Below the pieces are notes generated by a model, which saw only the letters and a program-made list of their open reading frames with translations, did no database searches and was not told the origin of the DNA. This document shows, piece by piece, positions 16,867-25,787 of a stretch of DNA of 64,000 bases. The DNA is taken from positions 372,001 through 436,000 of the forward strand of contig CAWIDT010000004.1 of assembly GCA_963834945.1 (NCBI GenBank). The letters run 5' to 3'. Within the stretch, counting starts at the first letter, position 1, and each line of letters opens with the position of its first letter. Source of the stretch: R-RK-3 sp963834945. Its GTDB lineage: Bacteria; Pseudomonadota; Alphaproteobacteria; Rhizobiales; Rhodomicrobiaceae. The position numbers and the translations under genes are program-made.

Positions 16867-19800
16867 TCATTTAACCAGCGCCTCGAACCGGTCCTCCACT
16901 GCCTGCTGGACCTCCCTGAGCAGCGGCTCGATGCGGGAGAATTCAGGCACTTCCGTCGCCTGGATCAGCATGGACTTCAGCCCTTCCGGTGCCTTGGCCG
17001 GATCGAAACGGCCATCCTGGCAAAGCCGCATGATCTGGGTCAGGCTGTCATAGAGGCGGGCCGCGGACAGCAGCATGTCCGCATCGGCGGCCGGCAGAAT
17101 ATCCGCAGCGCGCAGCTTCTCCAATGCGCCGATGGTTGCCTGATCGAGGATATCGGGATGCGCATGCGCGTGCGCAAGCTGAAGAAACTGAGCGATAAAC
17201 TCGATGTCGATCAGTCCGCCGCGAACATATTTCAGCTCCCAGGCGCTTTTGGAGCCCTTTTCCTGGTCGATCCTGCGGCGCATGTCGCGCACGGCCGCGG
17301 CGGTGGCGGAACGGTCGCGGGGGCGGCACAGCACTTCGCGGATGGTCGCCTCGATCGCCTGCCGCAATGGCTGGGGGCCTGAAACGACGCGGGCGCGGGT
17401 GAGGGCCATGTGTTCCCAGGTCCAGGCCTGGCCGTTCTGATAGGCGACGAAGGCCGGCAGGCTGGTCGCGACAGGGCCGGATTTGCCCGAGGGCCGCAGG
17501 CGCATGTCCACGTCGTAGAGGCCGCCCTCCGCCGTCGGCGCAGAGAGCGCGCTGATCAGGCGCTGCGTCGCGCGCGCATAATATTGCGTCGGGGCCAGAG
17601 GTTTGAGGCCGCCGGATAGGTTCTCGCCTTCGCCGTAGCGATAGATGACGATGAGGTCGAGATCGGAATTGGCCGTCATCTCACGGCCGCCCAGCTTGCC
17701 CATGCCGATGACGGCCATTTCGCCGCCGGGCATGCGGCCGTGCTGGCGCTCCATCTGCCGCTCGACCTGGGCTTGCAGCCCCGCGATCAGCTCATCGGCG
17801 AGGGCGGCATAGGCGCGTCCGGCATCCTCGGCGCCGACCGATCCCGACAGCACGCCGACGCCGATCAGCAGCGATTGCTCTTGGCCCACGGTGCGCGCCA
17901 CGTCGAGGCACTCCTCATAGGAACGGCAGCGGTCCAACCGGGCGCGTACGATCCGCGTCAGTTCGTCGGGCGCGGGCAGTTCGCCAAGGAAGCCGGGGTC
18001 CAGCACCGCGTCGAGCAGCCGGGGACGGCGGCTGACGAGGCGAGCGAGACGCGGCGCGGTGCCCATGATGTCGGCAAGCATGTCGAGCAGGCCGGGATTG
18101 TTGCGCAGCATGGCGAAAAGCTGCAATCCCGAAGGCAGCTCGGCCAGGAAACGGTCGAAGGTGGCCAGCGCCAGATCGGGTTGCGCGGTGCGCGCCAGCG
18201 TTTCCAGCAGCTTGGGCTGGAACTCGGTGAGGCGTTCGCGGGCGCGGGCGTTGCGCATCGCCGGATAGCGGCCGAAATGCCAGCCGCGCACCGTGCTGAT
18301 CGCCGTGGCGGGGTTGGCGAAACCCATCTCGCGCAGGGTCTGCACCGTCGCGGGGTCGTCGCTGTCGCCGGTGAAGACGAGACTGCCCGGCGCGCCGGAG
18401 CGCGACAGCTCGGGCACGTCCTCGAAAAGCGCGGCATAATGGAGCTGCACGGTTTCCAGCCGCCGACGGACTGCGGCGGACAGCGCCGCACCGTCGGCAT
18501 AGCCGCAAAAACGCGCGACCTGCTCGAACTTGTCGGGTTTTGAGGGCAGCGAATGGGTCTGTTCGTCGTCGAGCATCTGCAAGCGGTGTTCGAGGCCGCG
18601 CAGAAAGCGGTAGGCTTCGGCCATGTCGTCGGCGGTCCGTTGCGTGATCCAGTCGCGCGTGGCCAGCCGTTGCAGCGCTTCGAGCGTTTGGCTGACGCGT
18701 AGCTCCGGCTGCCGCCCACCCGCGATGAGCTGTTGCGTCTGGACGAAGAATTCGATCTCGCGGATGCCGCCGCGCCCGAGCTTCAGGTTGTGGCCTTCCA
18801 CCGCGATCCGCCCATGGCCCTTATGGGCGTGGATCTGCCGCTTCATGGCGTGAATGTCGGCGATGGCGGCATAGTCGAGATATTTGCGCCAGATATAGGG
18901 GGCCAGCTCATGCAGGAACGCATCGCCCGCCGGGATGTCGCCCGCGACGGGGCGCGCCTTGATGAAGGCGGCGCGCTCCCAATTCTGGCCCACGGTCTCG
19001 TAATAATGCAGGCCCGCATCGACCGAGAGCGCGATCTGTGTCGCGCCGGGATCGGGGCGCAGCCGCAGATCGGTGCGGAACACATAGCCTTGCGGCGTGC
19101 GCTCGACCATCAACTTGACGAGATCGCGGGTCAGCCGAACGAAGAAATTGCTCGGCTCCTGGCCCGGCGCGAGGCGGGCCTTCTCGCGATCGTAGAAAAT
19201 GATGAGATCGATGTCGCTGGAATAGTTCAGCTCGCGCGCGCCATATTTGCCCATGCCGAGCACGATATAGAAGCTGCCCAGCTCCGGCGCCTCCGGGTCG
19301 AGCGGGACGAACTTGCCCTGCTGCGCCGCTTCCTTCAGCAGGAAGCGGATGGTCGCACCGAGCAAACGATCCGCGCCGTCGGACAGCGCCGCCGTCACCT
19401 GGGGCACGTCCCAGACGCCGCCGAGATCGGCGAGTGCGGTGACGAGCGCGAGGCGGCGCTTGGCCTGGCGCAGCAGCGTCATCGCTTCATCGTGGCGGCG
19501 CGCGTCGGCGATGAGGGCGTCGAGCGTGGCGCTGCTTTGGTCCAGATAGCCGTGCGGCTCGGCGTGCAGGCAGCGCCAAAGCTCCGCCGGATCGCTCAGC
19601 ATCAGGCGCGACAGATAGGGCGACGTGCCGAAAATCCCCGAGATCAGCGCTGAGGCAGGTGCGCCGGTCTGCAGCAGCGCAACGATGCGGCCGGCATCGT
19701 CGTCCTGAGCGGCCTTCAGCCGCAATTCCCGCAAGGCGCGCTCGGCCATTTCGGGGTCATGGACCAGCGGAGCGGACCGTATGGCATCGGCAAGCTGCAC
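16867..19800 (-). CDS. glnE: Glutamine synthetase adenylyltransferase/deadenylase GlnE
   Basis: About 977 residues, normal for GlnE, which adenylylates and deadenylylates glutamine synthetase under PII control. It has two nucleotidyltransferase domains: GMGKYGARELNYSSDIDLII in the N-half and GMGKLGGREMTANSDLDLIV in the C-half. Each is followed by conserved helical regions (LGRGGIREIEFFVQ; YVRGGLIDIEFIAQ). The reading frame is open to 20664, but that part is antisense to lutB and not GlnE-like. The GTG at 19800 has GGAGGAG upstream and begins VQLADAIRSAPLV, so I place the start there. Confidence 0.93.
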   Translation of the reverse strand: MQLADAIRSAPLVHDPEMAERALRELRLKAAQDDDAGRIVALLQTGAPASALISGIFGTSPYLSRLMLSDPAELWRCLHAEPHGYLDQSSATLDALIADARRHDEAMTLLRQAKRRLALVTALADLGGVWDVPQVTAALSDGADRLLGATIRFLLKEAAQQGKFVPLDPEAPELGSFYIVLGMGKYGARELNYSSDIDLIIFYDREKARLAPGQEPSNFFVRLTRDLVKLMVERTPQGYVFRTDLRLRPDPGATQIALSVDAGLHYYETVGQNWERAAFIKARPVAGDIPAGDAFLHELAPYIWRKYLDYAAIADIHAMKRQIHAHKGHGRIAVEGHNLKLGRGGIREIEFFVQTQQLIAGGRQPELRVSQTLEALQRLATRDWITQRTADDMAEAYRFLRGLEHRLQMLDDEQTHSLPSKPDKFEQVARFCGYADGAALSAAVRRRLETVQLHYAALFEDVPELSRSGAPGSLVFTGDSDDPATVQTLREMGFANPATAISTVRGWHFGRYPAMRNARARERLTEFQPKLLETLARTAQPDLALATFDRFLAELPSGLQLFAMLRNNPGLLDMLADIMGTAPRLARLVSRRPRLLDAVLDPGFLGELPAPDELTRIVRARLDRCRSYEECLDVARTVGQEQSLLIGVGVLSGSVGAEDAGRAYAALADELIAGLQAQVERQMERQHGRMPGGEMAVIGMGKLGGREMTANSDLDLIVIYRYGEGENLSGGLKPLAPTQYYARATQRLISALSAPTAEGGLYDVDMRLRPSGKSGPVATSLPAFVAYQNGQAWTWEHMALTRARVVSGPQPLRQAIEATIREVLCRPRDRSATAAAVRDMRRRIDQEKGSKSAWELKYVRGGLIDIEFIAQFLQLAHAHAHPDILDQATIGALEKLRAADILPAADADMLLSAARLYDSLTQIMRLCQDGRFDPAKAPEGLKSMLIQATEVPEFSRIEPLLREVQQAVEDRFEALVK

Positions 19801-19938
19801 GCGCGGCTCCTCCTGTTCCCTCCCCTCAAGAGTTAACCGAGCCAGGCGGAGAAGGCAATGCGGCGGCGAGCCCGGCGGCCCGCACACGCGCCCGCACTGG
19901 ACGGGACGCACCTCCTCCTTTACGAGGAGGCGACCTAA

Positions 19939-21399
19939 GTGACGAGAGATGCCTTGCAGCCGACATCGCGCGATTTCAAGGAGAACGCCGCCGCCGCGCT
20001 TGCCGACGCGCAACTTCAGCGCGCCCTGGGCCATGCACGCGCCGGAATCACCGCCCGGCGGGCCGCCGCCCGCGCGGCGCTGCCCGAATTCGACGCGCTT
20101 TGCGAGCAGGCCAAGCAGATCAAGGACCATACGCTGGCGCATCTCGACATCTATCTGCAAGCCTATGAGCGGAAAGTGACCGAGGCGGGCGGCCATGTGC
20201 ATTGGGCCGCCACCGCCGAAGAGGCGCGCCGCATCGTGCTCGGCCTCTGCCGCGATGCGGGGGCGAAGCTGGTCACCAAAGGCAAGTCCATGGTCGCGGA
20301 AGAGGTGGGGCTGAACGCCGCCCTCAAAGCCGCCGGCATCGAGGCGGCTGAAACCGATCTGGGCGAATATATCATCCAGCTCCGCGACGAATCGCCCAGC
20401 CATATCATCACGCCGGCCGTCCATCTGAACCAGGATCAGGTCGAGGCGGATTTCCGCAAGGCTCACACACATCTGCCCGAGGACCGGCCGCTCGCCGACC
20501 CGGCGGAGCTGGTGGCCGAAGCGCGCGAGGTGCTGCGGGACACATTCCTGCGTGCCGATGTGGGCATTACCGGCGCCAATTTCCTGATCGCGGAAACCGG
20601 CAGCTCGGTCATCGTCACCAATGAAGGGAATGGCGACCTCACCCAGCTTCTGCCGCGCGTCCATATTGTGCTGACCACCATCGAGAAGATCGTGCCGACG
20701 CTATCGGATGTGAGCGCCATTCTGCGCGTGCTGGCGCGCTCGGCGACGGGGCAGGAGATGTCGGTGTATACCACCTTCTCCACCGGTCCACGGCGAGAGA
20801 GCGATCCGGATGGGCCGGAGGCTTACCACGTCGTGCTGCTCGACAATGGGCGGTCGGAGATGCTCGGTTCGGAGTTCCAGGACATGCTGCGCTGCATCCG
20901 CTGCGGCGCCTGCATGAACCATTGTCCGGTCTATGGCGCGGTCGGCGGGCATGCTTATGGGTGGGTGTATCCCGGCCCGATGGGGGCCGTGCTGGCGCCG
21001 CAGCTTATCGGCGTGCATGAGGCGGGGCACCTGCCCAACGCCTCCACTTTCTGCGGCCGGTGCGAAGCGGTCTGCCCGATGAAGATTCCGCTGCCGAAGA
21101 TGATGCGGCACTGGCGCGAGCGGGAATTCGAGCGCGGCGACAGCCCCCGCATGCATCGCGCGGCGGTGCGCGCCTGGGCCTGGATGGCGCGGCGTCCGGC
21201 GCTCTACCGGCTGCTGGTCAATTCCGCCGCCGGGCTGCTGGGCGAGTGGGGCAAGACGCGCGGGCGCTTCCGCTGGCTGCCGCTTGCGGCGGGCTGGCTG
21301 CGTCACCGCGATCTGGCGGCGCCACCGGGCCGCACGTTCCATTCGCTATGGCAGGCCGAGCTGCGCAAGCGCCGGCGCGACGCGGGACACGAGTTTTGA
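19939..21399 (+). CDS. lutB: Lactate utilization iron-sulfur protein LutB
   Basis: About 486 residues. The N-terminal LUD-type domain carries TKGKSMVAEEVGLN and NEGNGDL; the C-terminal ferredoxin-like part has CIRCGACMNHCP and TFCGRCEAVCP, cysteines for [4Fe-4S] clusters. LutB works with LutA and LutC in L-lactate oxidation. It starts with GTG, divergent from glnE, and its stop overlaps the lutC start. No lutA is visible in the window. Confidence 0.9.
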   Translation: MTRDALQPTSRDFKENAAAALADAQLQRALGHARAGITARRAAARAALPEFDALCEQAKQIKDHTLAHLDIYLQAYERKVTEAGGHVHWAATAEEARRIVLGLCRDAGAKLVTKGKSMVAEEVGLNAALKAAGIEAAETDLGEYIIQLRDESPSHIITPAVHLNQDQVEADFRKAHTHLPEDRPLADPAELVAEAREVLRDTFLRADVGITGANFLIAETGSSVIVTNEGNGDLTQLLPRVHIVLTTIEKIVPTLSDVSAILRVLARSATGQEMSVYTTFSTGPRRESDPDGPEAYHVVLLDNGRSEMLGSEFQDMLRCIRCGACMNHCPVYGAVGGHAYGWVYPGPMGAVLAPQLIGVHEAGHLPNASTFCGRCEAVCPMKIPLPKMMRHWREREFERGDSPRMHRAAVRAWAWMARRPALYRLLVNSAAGLLGEWGKTRGRFRWLPLAAGWLRHRDLAAPPGRTFHSLWQAELRKRRRDAGHEF

Positions 21400-22082
21400 G
21401 CAAAGACCGAACCGCCCGCGACGGCATTCTCAAGGCGATCCGGGCGGCGCTCGGCGCACGGGGCGATGAGCCGGGACGGCACGGCATCGTGCGTGCGCGG
21501 CTCGAACGCAGTCCGCACGGCCTGATCCCGGCGCGCGCGCGCCAGCCGGCGACGGAGCTTGTGGCGCAATTCAGCGCGATGCTGACGGCGCAAGGGGCGG
21601 TGGTGCGGAGCGTCGCGCGGGCCAGGGCGCTGCCGCAGGCCATCGCGGCACAGCTTGCCGCATTCAACCTGCCGGCGCGCCTGCGGCATGGCGAGGAGCC
21701 GCTTTTCGCCTCGATGCCCTGGGACAAGACGCCGATCGAACGGGATTTCGGCGCCGCCGATCCGTCGGACGCGGTTTCGCTCAGCCGGGCGATCGCGGGC
21801 GCGGCGGAAACCGGCACGCTGTTCCTGACATCGGGGCGCGAAAACCCCTCGACGCTGAATTTCCTGCCCGAGACGCATCTGGTGGCGGTGCTCGCCAACG
21901 ATCTTGTCGGCTCGTATGAAGAAGCGTGGGACGCGCTGCGGGCGAAATATGGTCACGGGACCCTGCCCCGCACCGTCAATCTGGTGAGCGGCCCCTCGGC
22001 ATCGGAGGACATCGGACAGACGCTCATTCGCGGTGCTCACGGGCCGCGGCAACTCGCGGTGTTCATCATTCAGAAGAAGTGA
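21396..22082 (+). CDS. lutC: LutC/YkgG family protein (LUD domain)
   Basis: About 228 residues with the LUD-domain features AAETGTLFLTSGRENPSTLNF and NLVSGPSASEDIGQTLIRGAHGP. It partners LutB in lactate utilization. The likely start is the TTG at 21396, overlapping the lutB stop by four bases (TTGA), which implies translational coupling; the residues that follow (SKDRTARDGILKAIRAAL) match a usual LutC N-terminus. A longer in-frame extension to 21060 overlaps lutB and is not real. Confidence 0.88.
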   Translation: MSKDRTARDGILKAIRAALGARGDEPGRHGIVRARLERSPHGLIPARARQPATELVAQFSAMLTAQGAVVRSVARARALPQAIAAQLAAFNLPARLRHGEEPLFASMPWDKTPIERDFGAADPSDAVSLSRAIAGAAETGTLFLTSGRENPSTLNFLPETHLVAVLANDLVGSYEEAWDALRAKYGHGTLPRTVNLVSGPSASEDIGQTLIRGAHGPRQLAVFIIQKK

Positions 22083-22091
22083 GGCGCCAGT

Positions 22092-22112
22092 CCAGATCGC
22101 CGGGCTTCGGGC
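22092..22112 (+). repeat. Direct repeat, left copy, bordering possible islet
   Basis: Twenty-one bases starting CCAGATCGCCGGGCTTCGGG are identical to 25682-25702. The match continues imperfectly for about 18 more bases (GGCGAT shared). It lies 9 bases after the lutC stop. Confidence 0.75.
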
Positions 22113-22252
22113 TGTGTCCGCAGGCGATAAATTGCGGCCATCACGCGTGCGGCCTAATGCCGTTCGTGACCCTGAGCGGACCTTCTCCCGGAAGCGAGGC
22201 GCGGCGACACGATGGCTGCCGAACGTACCTTTCATTCGTGATACGGACATAA

Positions 22253-23215
22253 TCAGTCCAATGCCTGTTGGTCTCTCCATCTCGCGGGGGGTAGTCCGAA
22301 TTCCCGTTTGAACGCGCGACTGAATGCCTCCTCCAACTCGTAGCCTACCGCGCTTGCCAGCTGGCCGATCATCGTTTGCGTTTCGCGCAGGTTCAGCTTT
22401 GCGGTTTGAAGCCGGCATACGGTGAGATATCGGATAGGGGGCATGCCCACCAACGTAGAGAAGCGGTTTACGAACGCGCTGCGGGACAGCCCTACTTCCC
22501 TCGCAAGAGACTCAACCGACCACGGATTGCTGATGTGGCTATGGATAAGAGCCAAAGCTCGCCCAACGTGTCGATCGGCAAGTCCCTTCAGCCATCCACG
22601 TTCCTGGTCTCCAAGCGTTTGAGAATAGTTGCGCACCGCCTCGATAAGGAGCAGCTCGGAAAGTCGAAGCACGACACCCGATGAGGCCTGCCTTCCAGCT
22701 ATCAGCTCCCTGGCGGCAAATCGCACCGAGGCCTCTACCCAGTCACGCGACGTCCCTTGGCGGATGTCGATCTTGAGAATCCTCGGCAGGGCAGCAATCA
22801 ATGGATTGTAGAGTTGGTCGCTCGCGAGAAAGCCGCACACCAAGTGAACGACTTCGCCACCTCCGCCGTGGCGAACTCGCGCCAAGCCGCCGTCGACGGC
22901 CGGCTGAATAAGGTCACGGGCGTTCTTAGGCTCGATGCCGGGGCCGCTTGCCAAGGTATGGGCATCGTTGCGAGGCAATAGGACGATTTCGCCGCCATGC
23001 GCCTCGATGGCGGCGCCACCCTCGACGCTGACGAGAACTGTGCCATCGACGACGAAGTGGTACGCAATGATCTGCCTTGGGGCCGCTAGGAATGGCTTAC
23101 AATCCTCGCTGCAGACTTTCGTGTACACGCACCACGGTGCCGTGAATTCGACGTCGAGGAAAATGCCGCCCGTCAGGCGAACCGAACGAAGCACTTCACC
23201 AAGCGAGTCCACCAT
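22253..23215 (-). CDS. AraC family transcriptional regulator
   Basis: About 320 residues. The N-terminal part resembles a cupin-type sensor (AYHFVVDGTVLVSVEGG, HGGEIVLLPRNDAHTLA). The C-terminal 100 residues have the two AraC helix-turn-helix units (SVESLAREVGLSRSAFVNRF; IGQLASAVGYELEEAFSRAF) and the end FKREFGLPPARWR. The ligand is unknown. It is divergent from the small membrane protein gene and may control it. Confidence 0.88.
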   Translation of the reverse strand: MVDSLGEVLRSVRLTGGIFLDVEFTAPWCVYTKVCSEDCKPFLAAPRQIIAYHFVVDGTVLVSVEGGAAIEAHGGEIVLLPRNDAHTLASGPGIEPKNARDLIQPAVDGGLARVRHGGGGEVVHLVCGFLASDQLYNPLIAALPRILKIDIRQGTSRDWVEASVRFAARELIAGRQASSGVVLRLSELLLIEAVRNYSQTLGDQERGWLKGLADRHVGRALALIHSHISNPWSVESLAREVGLSRSAFVNRFSTLVGMPPIRYLTVCRLQTAKLNLRETQTMIGQLASAVGYELEEAFSRAFKREFGLPPARWRDQQALD

Positions 23216-23367
23216 CGCTGCCGCTCCGCAGATTTGGACGAACAGTCATACCACACGGACGGGCGATCATTCATATCGATGCCAATCCCAGCTAGACACC
23301 AAAACCGCTCAATTGCGCGGCGAGCGGGCAATCCAGCCCTGGCTTGCCCGCGAACAGGAGGTTCGGG

Positions 23368-23796
23368 ATGGACGACACCACGCGAGAAAAGCTCCTCAAG
23401 ATCGCATTGATAGCATTCGGAACAATCTTTTTCTTGATTTATCCGCTCGGCCTCATTTGGCCTTCGGGATGGCAATGGCATGGCGGCCACGGCCAATACT
23501 ACTTGCAGATGATTTGCGGGGTCTACGCAGTTCTCGGAGCCTTTCTCATTGCTGCCGCGCGTAATCCTTCCGAACACCGCAGCCTAATCTCGTTCACGAT
23601 ATGGTCAAGTATCGTACACGCCGGCATTATGGCTGCACAGGCCGTCCATGACGGACACGAGACAGGCCACCTGGTCGGCGACGTGCCCGCGCTACTGCTG
23701 GTCGCTGCCGTGCTCTGGTATCTCTCTCCAGCACAACAGATGCGAGAGGCCGGCCCAGAGCAATTGCCTCGCGCGAGCCGCACCAGTGTTTCCTAA
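23368..23796 (+). CDS. Small integral membrane protein of unknown function
   Basis: About 142 residues with four predicted membrane helices (IALIAFGTIFFLIYPLGLIW; YLQMICGVYAVLGAFLIAAA; LISFTIWSSIVHAGIMAAQA; LLLVAAVLWYL). Conserved-looking polar residues sit between them (WHGGHGQYY, HDGHETGHLVGD). The family resembles small DUF proteins of alphaproteobacteria that I cannot name reliably. The ATG at 23368 has CAGGAG 7 bases upstream. The several His residues near membrane faces could bind metal or heme, but this is only a guess. Confidence 0.65.
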   Translation: MDDTTREKLLKIALIAFGTIFFLIYPLGLIWPSGWQWHGGHGQYYLQMICGVYAVLGAFLIAAARNPSEHRSLISFTIWSSIVHAGIMAAQAVHDGHETGHLVGDVPALLLVAAVLWYLSPAQQMREAGPEQLPRASRTSVS

Positions 23797-23848
23797 GCAA
23801 GAACCTCAACAATGCCGCTGGCATGATCTAGCGGCACCTTCCGCTCGA

Positions 23849-24529
23849 TCATGCCAGTAAAAACCGTGTGTCACTGCCGCCCGGCAGCTTCAGACGCTTC
23901 AGCGCTCTTGCCGTCAAGCGTAGGCAGCGTTCCCCATCGAAAGGAAAGGCGTCTGTGAGCAATGGCCCGATGTCCTTTTCGAGCCTTGTTCTTAGGAGAG
24001 CCCGAGCTCGATGCAATCGAGTTTTCACGGTCTCAGGCCGAATGCCCAGCAGCGCTGCTGTTTCTTCGACACTCATCCCCTCGATGGCCCGCGTGACGAG
24101 TACCATCCGGAATTTTTGCGGCAAGTGGTCGATCGCCCTTTCGAGTAAACGCTGAATCTCGCGCTGAGCCACAATCCGCTCAGGGTCTGGCTGCTTGTCT
24201 ATCAGCGACAGTGACTTGGCGCCTTGCTGGTCTTGCATCGATATGTGATCGACTGTTTCTTGCCGACGGAGGCGTCCGAGAGCTTCGTTCAAGGCGATGC
24301 GTGCCAGCCAAGTGCATATGCCGGAGTCGCCGCGGAATTCACGCAAACTTGTGAAGGCGCGCCCATAAGCCGCCTGCACGACATCTTCAGCCTCGTGGTC
24401 GTCTCTCACCACGCTGCGAGCGATGCGATAAAGTCGCCGGTTGCAAAGGCGCATAATGGCATGCACCGCCGCTGCATCATTTTGGGTGGCGCGCGCGATA
24501 AGGTCTGCTTCGTCTCTCGGACGGGACAC
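23849..24529 (-). CDS. Sigma-70 family (ECF-like) RNA polymerase sigma factor
   Basis: About 226 residues. Region 2: IMRLCNRRLYRIARSVV, EAEDVVQAAYGRAFTSL, GICTWLARIALNEALGRLRR. Region 4: LPQKFRMVLVTRAIEGMSVE, TAALLGIRPETVKTRLHRAR. A C-terminal tail of 40 residues follows, ending RLTARALKRL. No anti-sigma gene is adjacent. It is divergent from the exported globin gene, so it may control that gene; this is inference from position. Confidence 0.87.
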   Translation of the reverse strand: MSRPRDEADLIARATQNDAAAVHAIMRLCNRRLYRIARSVVRDDHEAEDVVQAAYGRAFTSLREFRGDSGICTWLARIALNEALGRLRRQETVDHISMQDQQGAKSLSLIDKQPDPERIVAQREIQRLLERAIDHLPQKFRMVLVTRAIEGMSVEETAALLGIRPETVKTRLHRARALLRTRLEKDIGPLLTDAFPFDGERCLRLTARALKRLKLPGGSDTRFLLA

Positions 24530-24912
24530 GATTACACCTGTGCGTCACAAGCATGGCGGTATAGCCGCAGATGAAAGCCGGTGAACAGAGAAAGTTCCGG
24601 CGGGAGCACGCGCACCGGGAACCTTTGGCCAATTATCTCATCTATCCAATTGTTCTTCTCGCTGGCTGGGCTGGTGCGGTCTGCGCGGGAAGAGCCGCGT
24701 CGAGCGCGGAGCTTGGGAGGAACGATGGTCCTGCCCCTAAGGGTCAAGATGTCTCTGATCGCAGCCCTCCAAGGCTGTTTTTCCACGGGTCATCGGTCGT
24801 CTTTGCGCGGAGCGATAGCAAAAAACCACCCAGGGTCGCGATCAAAGCAAAAATTTTGATCGCGACGCCGTGCACGCCTTAATCGACCAATCCCATCACC
24901 AAGGAGATAACG
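24530..24912. other. Intergenic region between sigma factor and globin genes
   Basis: About 380 bases between divergent genes. Open frames here are short and show no recognisable family. It should contain promoters for both genes. An AAGGAG site at 24900 serves the globin. I see no clear repeat or RNA element. Confidence 0.5.
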
Positions 24913-25464
24913 ATGACACAGGCTGTTTCGACTTCTGTTACAAGACGAAGCGTGGTCGCAGGGCTGGTGCTGGCCGCCGCCCCGGCGGCTGTATTGGCGG
25001 GGGCGGATAACGCGCACGCGCAAACCACGGCTGAGAACAGTTTGTACGAGCGACTGGGCGGCGTCTTCGCCATAGCGGCAGTGGTAAATCACTTCAGCGA
25101 CGCCGTCGTGAAGAATCCTATCGTCGGCCAGAAATCCAAGAACCCGCAGCTGCGGGAATGGCACACCAAAAACCTGGGAAGACTGCCCGGCCTCAAATTC
25201 ATGCGGACGTTGTGGGTCTGCAACGTTTCGGGTGGGCCTTTCCAGTTCACCGCCACCAAGCCCGGGACGACGCCGCTCGGCCTTGAGGAGGCGCACCGGG
25301 ACCTCCGGATATCCCCTGCGGAATTCGATGAGGTCGCAGCGGAACTCGGACGGACCCTGAACGTCTTCAAGGTCCCGAAGCGCGAGAAGGCCGAAGTCCT
25401 GGCAGCGTTTGCCGCCCATAAAGACGAGGTCACCGCGGGCTACGCGCCTAATAAGCGCGGCTAA
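24913..25464 (+). CDS. Tat-exported group 1 truncated haemoglobin-like protein
   Basis: About 183 residues. A twin-arginine signal (VTRRSVVAG, Arg11-Arg12, then LVLAAAPAAVLAG) with probable cleavage after AHA (residue 36) directs the folded protein out of the cytoplasm. From about residue 44 the sequence is truncated-globin-like: SLYERLGGVFAIAAVVNHF, then KNPI, then LEEAHRDLRISPAEFDEV, where His128 is the likely proximal heme ligand. Between them is a longer insertion (FMRTLWVCNVSGGPFQFTA) that resembles the usual HbN spacing. Such globins are normally cytoplasmic, so export is unusual. AAGGAG precedes the ATG. Confidence 0.82.
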   Translation: MTQAVSTSVTRRSVVAGLVLAAAPAAVLAGADNAHAQTTAENSLYERLGGVFAIAAVVNHFSDAVVKNPIVGQKSKNPQLREWHTKNLGRLPGLKFMRTLWVCNVSGGPFQFTATKPGTTPLGLEEAHRDLRISPAEFDEVAAELGRTLNVFKVPKREKAEVLAAFAAHKDEVTAGYAPNKRG

Positions 25465-25787
25465 AGCGTTCTGTGTTTCCCAGTCTAGACAATCCCGGCC
25501 AGCCGAAGTTGGGCGGGATTGTTGATTGCGTCGGAGGAGGTGATGGACGAACCTGCTGCCTGGGGCGCCGCCTTGGTCCGCTGGTGGCCCTTATTGCCTT
25601 CGGCCAATCGTCGGCTTGTAAACTGTATCTGTCTCCCGGCCACGAAGCATCCGTTGGCGAAACCTTGCAAACCTGCTTAGGCCAGATCGCCGGGCTTCGG
25701 GCCGCGTACATGGGCGATTAGGTCCGTGCAAGCTGCGCGCCACAGACTTTGCCTCAGCTCAATCCGGCGCCCGCCAGAGGTCTTCCG
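25465..25787. other. Intergenic region before patatin-like gene
   Basis: About 320 bases without a supported gene. Open frames on both strands are short and lack family features. It contains the right copy of the 21-base direct repeat at 25682-25702. Confidence 0.5.
25682..25702 (+). repeat. Direct repeat, right copy, bordering possible islet
   Basis: Exact 21-base match to 22092-22112 in the same orientation, 3.6 kb away. The four genes between the copies (AraC, membrane protein, sigma factor, exported globin) look like an accessory group. No integrase or transposase is present between the repeats. Confidence 0.75.

Noticed and set aside
19801..20664. N-terminal extension of the glnE frame
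   Set aside because: Antisense to lutB and not GlnE-like; the GTG at 19800 with GGAGGAG gives the normal length.
21060..21395. N-terminal extension of the lutC frame
   Set aside because: Overlaps lutB in another frame; LutC similarity starts at the TTG at 21396.
24571..24882. 103-codon frame upstream of the globin gene
   Set aside because: Its composition is unlike the neighbouring genes and no family is seen; probably intergenic.
25473..25721. Short open frames between the globin and patatin genes
   Set aside because: No binding site, no recognisable features, and they run through the 21-base repeat.
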